In this document: positions 23,521-27,122 of the stretch, piece by piece | Position numbering within the stretch: the stretch's first letter is position 1 | How the letters are laid out: every line of letters begins with the position of its first letter | Source: JANOAR01 sp031411235 | GTDB taxonomy: Bacteria; Verrucomicrobiota; Verrucomicrobiia; Verrucomicrobiales; Verrucomicrobiaceae | DNA: 27,122 nt | Direction: 5' to 3' | Assembly (NCBI GenBank): GCA_031411235.1 | Contig: JANOAR010000064.1 | Coordinates: 1 to 27,122 of the forward strand | Translations under genes and position numbers: made by a program | The notes under the pieces: model-generated | What the model saw: only the letters and a program-made list of their open reading frames with translations | Told to the model about the DNA's origin: nothing | Databases searched by the model: none

Positions 23521-23531
23521 CGCAGCGCTCA

Positions 23532-23569
23532 ACAAAAAAGGCTGATCCGGCGCGAGCCAGATCAGCCTT
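23532..23569 (-). terminator. Intrinsic terminator of rpsT
   Basis: On the minus strand AAGGCTGATC (23569-23560) pairs perfectly with GATCAGCCTT (23547-23538). Inside, GGC and GCC close a short loop. A T-run follows on the minus strand (23539-23534 read as A on plus). It starts 29 bases after the rpsT stop. Confidence 0.88.
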
Positions 23570-23597
23570 CAAAATTTACAACGAACGCCCAAGCGAA

Positions 23598-23876
23598 CTA
23601 CTTCGCCGCAACAGCCGTCGCCTTCTTAATGTGAGCGGCGAGGCGGTTCTTCACGCGAGTCGCGGTGTTGCGATGCAGCACCTTGGTCTTGGCAGCCTTG
23701 TCAGCAGCGGAGGAGAAAGCGCTCAGTTCGGCTTCAGCGGCTTTTGCGTCTCCCTTGGCTACGGCAGCGATCACCTTCTTTTGGAGGGTGCGGATGCGGC
23801 TCTTGGTAGCGTTGTTGCGGAGCGTGCGGCTCGCGGTCTTGCGGATGTTCTTCTCAGCGGACTTGGTGTTGGCCAT
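23598..23876 (-). CDS. rpsT: 30S ribosomal protein S20
   Basis: A 92-residue basic, helical protein that binds 16S rRNA in the small subunit. MANTKSAEKNIRKTASRTLRNNATKSRIRTLQKKV at the N-terminus and DKAAKTKVLHRNTATRVKNRLAAHI at the C-terminus are canonical for S20. It has its own strong promoter candidate about 30 bases upstream and an intrinsic terminator just downstream, so it is a monocistronic unit. Despite being highly expressed, it has no Shine-Dalgarno sequence (CCCCTTTTAT precedes ATG). Confidence 0.97.
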   Translation of the reverse strand: MANTKSAEKNIRKTASRTLRNNATKSRIRTLQKKVIAAVAKGDAKAAEAELSAFSSAADKAAKTKVLHRNTATRVKNRLAAHIKKATAVAAK

Positions 23877-23907
23877 ATAAAAGGGGTGGGCGAAAAAATG
23901 GGCCGGA

Positions 23908-23935
23908 TTTCTAGCTCGCTCAGTGGGGTTGTCAA
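23908..23935 (-). promoter_or_regulatory. Candidate rpsT promoter
   Basis: On the minus strand a perfect -35 TTGACA (23935-23930) is followed by a 16-base spacer and TAGAAA (23913-23908). Transcription would start near 23900, giving a 5' leader of about 24 bases before the rpsT ATG. Confidence 0.65.
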
Positions 23936-23961
23936 CCTGGAACCTGACCGCGTTTTACCCG

Positions 23962-24747
23962 CTACTGTCTGGGCTCAATCGTCACAAAATTCCGCACCGT
24001 CGCGATTTCACTCTCATAGACCTCTGCGCCAGCGGCAGTACGCAGCCATAGGCCCGTTGATTTGCCACCATCAAAATTCAGCGCCCGGTCGATCTCCATG
24101 CCTGGGATGATACCCGGCGTCGCGAGGATCTGCCCCAGCGCGGCGAGGCTGGTGTAGCGGCAGATGCCTAGCATCCAGCGGCCTTTGCCATTCGTCGCCA
24201 CAAAGGTGCGAGGCCGGTCATCGCTCTCCTTCAGTCCCGAGATCGGTGCGCCGTTCGCTACCAATCGCGGCCCGGCCTGGATCATCTCCGTAACGTTAGC
24301 ATCGAGCGTGAATTCATCGCGCCACAGCAGTTGCAGTTGCCCTTTCCGCACCATCAACACGCCGCCCAGCAAGGCCGAGCGCTGCACCGCCCCCGCACGC
24401 TTGCCATTCGAGATGACCAGCCCCAGTGGCTCAAAGGCCGGGGTGAAGAAGCCGCCATTCACCCCAGCGATGGCGCGACTCCCCCGCAGCGCTTCGCCCA
24501 ACGACACCGCATCAATTTGCCGAGGCTGATCGACGATGCGAAACACGCACTTCGCCGCTGTGAACACCACCACCTGGAAGTCCACGCTATCGTCGCTGCT
24601 GACGCTGAAGGCATGAAACTCGGCCCCCGCTGCCATCGGCACCACAGGCTCGCGCGAGATCACGGCCCAGGTCACCGCTTGAGCCGAGGCACAGGGGCTA
24701 AAAAGTAGGTAGGCAGCGATGCTGAGGAGTGAAAGGCGAGGATGCAT
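23962..24747 (-). CDS. Secreted phosphodiester glycosidase-family (NAGPA/DUF2233) protein
   Basis: A 261-residue protein with a signal peptide (MHPRLSLLSIAAYLLFSPCASA). The family signatures are GVNGGFFTP (95-103), IQAGPRLV, RPRTFVATNGKGRWML and NFDGGKSTGLWL (Asp226-Thr231), the pattern of the NAGPA (phosphodiester alpha-N-acetylglucosaminidase) domain. In bacteria these domains act in cell-wall and exopolysaccharide metabolism; the exact substrate here is unknown. The gene is divergent from the beta-propeller gene, with 94 bases between the start codons. Confidence 0.85.
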   Translation of the reverse strand: MHPRLSLLSIAAYLLFSPCASAQAVTWAVISREPVVPMAAGAEFHAFSVSSDDSVDFQVVVFTAAKCVFRIVDQPRQIDAVSLGEALRGSRAIAGVNGGFFTPAFEPLGLVISNGKRAGAVQRSALLGGVLMVRKGQLQLLWRDEFTLDANVTEMIQAGPRLVANGAPISGLKESDDRPRTFVATNGKGRWMLGICRYTSLAALGQILATPGIIPGMEIDRALNFDGGKSTGLWLRTAAGAEVYESEIATVRNFVTIEPRQ

Positions 24748-24841
24748 GAGCGATGCTGTTGAGTGGCCTTTAAGCGGCGCTGAAGCAACGATTTATGCCT
24801 CGCGGCAGAATATCTTTGTAGCTCCTGGCGTTTGGTCGGGC

Positions 24842-26116
24842 ATGTCTGCACTTCGTATTACCCTGCTACTCCTGTCGTCGCTGCCGCTCATGGCCTTTGG
24901 TTTAGCCCCCAGTTCACCTGCGGGGTGGCACCAGTGGCGCGGGCAGAATAGAGATGGCGTTTCCACCGAAACGGGCTTGCTGAAATCTTGGCCCGCCGAG
25001 GGGCCGAAGTTGTTGTGGGAGGTGAAAGGGCTGGGCGAAGGGATGGCTTCCGTATCCGTGGGAGATGGCAAAATATTCGCCCAGGGGAAGCGCAAGGACG
25101 GTGACTTCGTCACGGCCTTCGATGCGAAGACCCAGGCGCAGCTATGGACGGCCAAGGTGTCGGATAAAGCGGATGCACCGAATGGGGCACCCACCTTCGA
25201 CGGCCAGCGAATCTATGCCGTGAGCAAGGACGGAATGCTGCTCTGCTGCGATGCCACGGATGGCAAGGAGCTATGGCGCAAGGACTTCGCCCAGGACTTC
25301 GGCGGCGTGATGATGTCGGGCTGGGGCTTCAGCGAGGCACCGCTCGTCGATGGTGAAAACGTCATCGTGGTGCCCGGTGGATTAGAAGCGATGGTGGTCG
25401 CGCTGGATCGCAAAACAGGCGCGGTGAAATGGAAGTCGGCGATGCTGGCCAACCCCGGCCCCAAGGGCAAAGACGGCGCTGGCTACACGGGCGTGGTAAT
25501 CTCGCAGGGTGGCGGGGTGAAGCAGTACATCACGCTCGTCGGGCGTGGGGTCATCAGCGTGCGTGCGAGTGATGGCAAGATGCTCTGGGTTTATAACCCC
25601 GTGGCCAATGGCACGGCGAATATCCCGACGCCACTGGTGTGGGATGACTTCGTTTTTTGCTCCTCGGGCTACGGCACTGGGGCAGCGCTGTTGGAGTTGA
25701 AGAAGGATGGCGAGGGCGTGAAGGCGGAGGAAAAATACTTCCTGTTGGCAGCCAAATTTCAAAACCACCACGGCGGCATGGTGCGCCTGGGCGACTATGT
25801 TTATGCTGGCAGCGGGCACAACAATGGTATGCCCACCTGTATCGAGTGGAAGACGGGCCGCATCGTCTGGGAGCAGAGCGAGCGCCCTGGTCGCGAGAGC
25901 GCCGCCGTGATCGCGGCGGATGGCGAATTATACTTCCGCTGGCAGGACGGCACGCTGGGCCTCATCGAGGCATCGCCAGCGGGTTACAAGCTGGGCGGCT
26001 CCTTCAAACTACCTGTCGCAAAAGGCCCCAGTTGGCCACACCCAGCCATCCAGGATAAACGCTTGCTGGTGCGCGTGCAGGACTCGCTGCTGTGTTACGA
26101 CATTGCGGCGCAGTGA
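24842..26116 (+). CDS. Secreted PQQ-like (PQQ_2) beta-propeller protein
   Basis: A 424-residue protein with a signal peptide (about 1-22, SALRITLLLLSSLPLMAFG). GWHQWRGQNRDGVSTETGLLKSWPAEGPKLLWEVKGLGEG is the usual opening of the PQQ_2-type outer-membrane-protein-assembly-like family of PVC bacteria. Repeated blades follow, such as VTAFDAKTQAQLWTAKV, LCCDATDGKELWRKDF, VVALDRKTGAVKWKS, ISVRASDGKMLWVY and IEWKTGRIVWEQ. True PQQ binding is not shown, and most of these proteins have no known substrate. The ATG at 24842 is chosen because the signal peptide starts there. Its 3' end overlaps the convergent glpD end by 22 bases. Confidence 0.85.
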   Translation: MSALRITLLLLSSLPLMAFGLAPSSPAGWHQWRGQNRDGVSTETGLLKSWPAEGPKLLWEVKGLGEGMASVSVGDGKIFAQGKRKDGDFVTAFDAKTQAQLWTAKVSDKADAPNGAPTFDGQRIYAVSKDGMLLCCDATDGKELWRKDFAQDFGGVMMSGWGFSEAPLVDGENVIVVPGGLEAMVVALDRKTGAVKWKSAMLANPGPKGKDGAGYTGVVISQGGGVKQYITLVGRGVISVRASDGKMLWVYNPVANGTANIPTPLVWDDFVFCSSGYGTGAALLELKKDGEGVKAEEKYFLLAAKFQNHHGGMVRLGDYVYAGSGHNNGMPTCIEWKTGRIVWEQSERPGRESAAVIAADGELYFRWQDGTLGLIEASPAGYKLGGSFKLPVAKGPSWPHPAIQDKRLLVRVQDSLLCYDIAAQ

Positions 26117-27122
26117 GCCGTGTGCGTCATGGCCTGATAGGTCGCTACTTCGCGCTGCTGCTGCACTGCTGACCACCCGGCAAGCTCTGCCATCCAGGCG
26201 ACGACTTGCTCTGCCGTGCGGCTTGGTTCACGTTGGTAGTAATGCCAGCCGCTGCGCCTCACCATGATGTCTGCGAGATGGATCGCCCACTCGTTTTGAA
26301 GGTAATGCGCGACGGCTTTCTGGTTGCACTCCGGCGGCAAGGTTCCGCTGAAGTGAGGGGCTTCATCGGGTGCTAGCAAGGGTTCAACGGCGGTGCGGCA
26401 GGGCGCAGCTTGGCAGCCGAGATGGCGAATAATTTGATCCACCACCTGCTCGCCCATCAGTCTATAAGTCGTGAGCTTGCCACCCGCGACATCCCACCAA
26501 GCGGGCTCGGGGCAGCGGATTTGATGAGCGCGCGAGATGTCGCTTGGCGAGCCATCAGGGTTAGCGATCAAAGGGCGCAGGCCCGCCCAAGTGCTCACGA
26601 TGTCGGCCTGGGTCAACGCGACGGAGGGGAAGCGTTCGTTCACCGCATGCAGCACATAGTCGATGTCTGCCTGTGCCACGGCGACATCTTCGGGAGCGCC
26701 CTCATAGTCGGTATCCGTGGTGCCGATGATCACACGCTCGCCCCAGGGGATAACGAAGAGAATGCGCTTGCCCTCGGTGAGCACAACAGCATCAGGCACG
26801 GGCAGACGGCTGCGATCCACAACGATGTGGATGCCCTTGCTCAGCCGCAGTTTTACAGCGCTATGCCGCACCTGCTGTGCCCACGGCCCCGTGGCATTCA
26901 CGAGGGTGCGGCTGCGCACCGTCAGTGACTTGCCCGTGTGCTGATCCATCAGCTCGCAAAGCCAAAAATCCCCTTCGCGCCGGGCATCGTGAAACTGCAC
27001 GTAGTTGCAGACAGCGGCACCGTGGCGGGCGGCGGAGCGCAGCGTATCGAGGACGAGTCGCGCATCGTTGGTGAGCGCATCAAAGTAACGCACTGCACCC
27101 GTGAGGCGGTCGCCATCCAGCG
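26095..27122 (-). CDS. glpD: Glycerol-3-phosphate dehydrogenase, 5' truncated at the window edge
   Basis: Only the C-terminal 341 residues are present; the frame continues past the right edge. The first visible residues, LDGDRLTGAVRYFDALTNDARLVL, are the classic GlpD substrate-domain start, so the apparent start codon at 27093 is an internal valine. VNATGPWAQQV, LSKGIHIVVDRSRL, VIPWGERVIIGTTDTDYEG, TWAGLRPLI and DVAGGKLTTYRLMGEQ are canonical for aerobic, FAD-dependent GlpD, which oxidises sn-glycerol-3-phosphate to dihydroxyacetone phosphate and feeds electrons to quinone at the membrane. The tail (VRRSGWHYY...) is the helical C-terminal domain. It overlaps the propeller gene tail to tail by 22 bases. 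Confidence 0.95.
   Translation of the reverse strand, partial: LDGDRLTGAVRYFDALTNDARLVLDTLRSAARHGAAVCNYVQFHDARREGDFWLCELMDQHTGKSLTVRSRTLVNATGPWAQQVRHSAVKLRLSKGIHIVVDRSRLPVPDAVVLTEGKRILFVIPWGERVIIGTTDTDYEGAPEDVAVAQADIDYVLHAVNERFPSVALTQADIVSTWAGLRPLIANPDGSPSDISRAHQIRCPEPAWWDVAGGKLTTYRLMGEQVVDQIIRHLGCQAAPCRTAVEPLLAPDEAPHFSGTLPPECNQKAVAHYLQNEWAIHLADIMVRRSGWHYYQREPSRTAEQVVAWMAELAGWSAVQQQREVATYQAMTHTAHCAAMS

Noticed and set aside
1..27122. CRISPR array or phage/defence island
   Set aside because: No regularly spaced repeats, cas genes, transposases, integrases or toxin-antitoxin pairs were recognised.

Overview
This 27.1 kb window is a GC-rich chromosomal segment from a member of the Verrucomicrobiota, probably close to the Verrucomicrobium/Prosthecobacter group. 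The assignment rests on gene content: a giant secreted dehydrogenase with a beta-propeller, HEAT-like repeats and a C-terminal cytochrome c; a protein with an SHD1-like N-terminus and a C-terminal RHN...CGG cysteine motif; a DUF5069 protein; a DUF1080-like secreted lectin-fold protein next to a Tat-exported FAD oxidoreductase; and a Uma2 nuclease. Almost no start codon has a Shine-Dalgarno sequence.

Layout. 1-2.4 kb: 3' part of hemW, an MHS-type MFS transporter and a small single-span membrane protein. 2.5-6.3 kb: tRNA-Pro(UGG), a YbjN-like protein, trpE and the SHD1/pseudo-protease/CGG protein, all on +. 6.4-8.5 kb: a two-gene minus-strand operon (DUF1080-like protein, then FAD oxidoreductase), divergent from a secreted alpha/beta hydrolase (8.7-9.9 kb). 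10.2-13.0 kb: an L,D-transpeptidase lipoprotein converging on a fused LPLAT-GNAT acyltransferase of ornithine-lipid-synthase type. 13.1-15.0 kb: grpE and dnaJ. 15.1-20.4 kb (minus): acs and the 1068-residue dehydrogenase. 20.7-22.1 kb: xylA. 22.1-27.1 kb: Uma2, DUF5069, rpsT, a phosphodiester glycosidase-like secreted protein, a PQQ-like beta-propeller protein, and a 5'-truncated glpD.

The genes are mostly housekeeping (tetrapyrrole, tryptophan, chaperone, ribosome, acetate, glycerol-3-phosphate) mixed with a secreted oxidative/carbohydrate repertoire: xylose isomerase, sugar-oxidation-like enzymes, a beta-propeller protein and cytochrome c. That suits a polysaccharide-degrading aerobe.

The most unusual feature is a 129-bp nested palindrome (18746-18874) inserted in frame in the dehydrogenase gene. 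It is exactly 43 codons long, has 25-bp outer arms (24/25 complementary) and perfect 14-bp inner arms, and encodes nearly the same peptide on both strands. It looks like a protein-coding mobile palindromic element, similar in principle to Rickettsia palindromic elements. A second, unrelated repeat family (TTGATGG-rich, about 40 bp) lies between the YbjN-like gene and trpE, where it supplies a stop codon, and between grpE and dnaJ, where it forms an inverted pair. Several terminators, promoters and leader hairpins are also listed.
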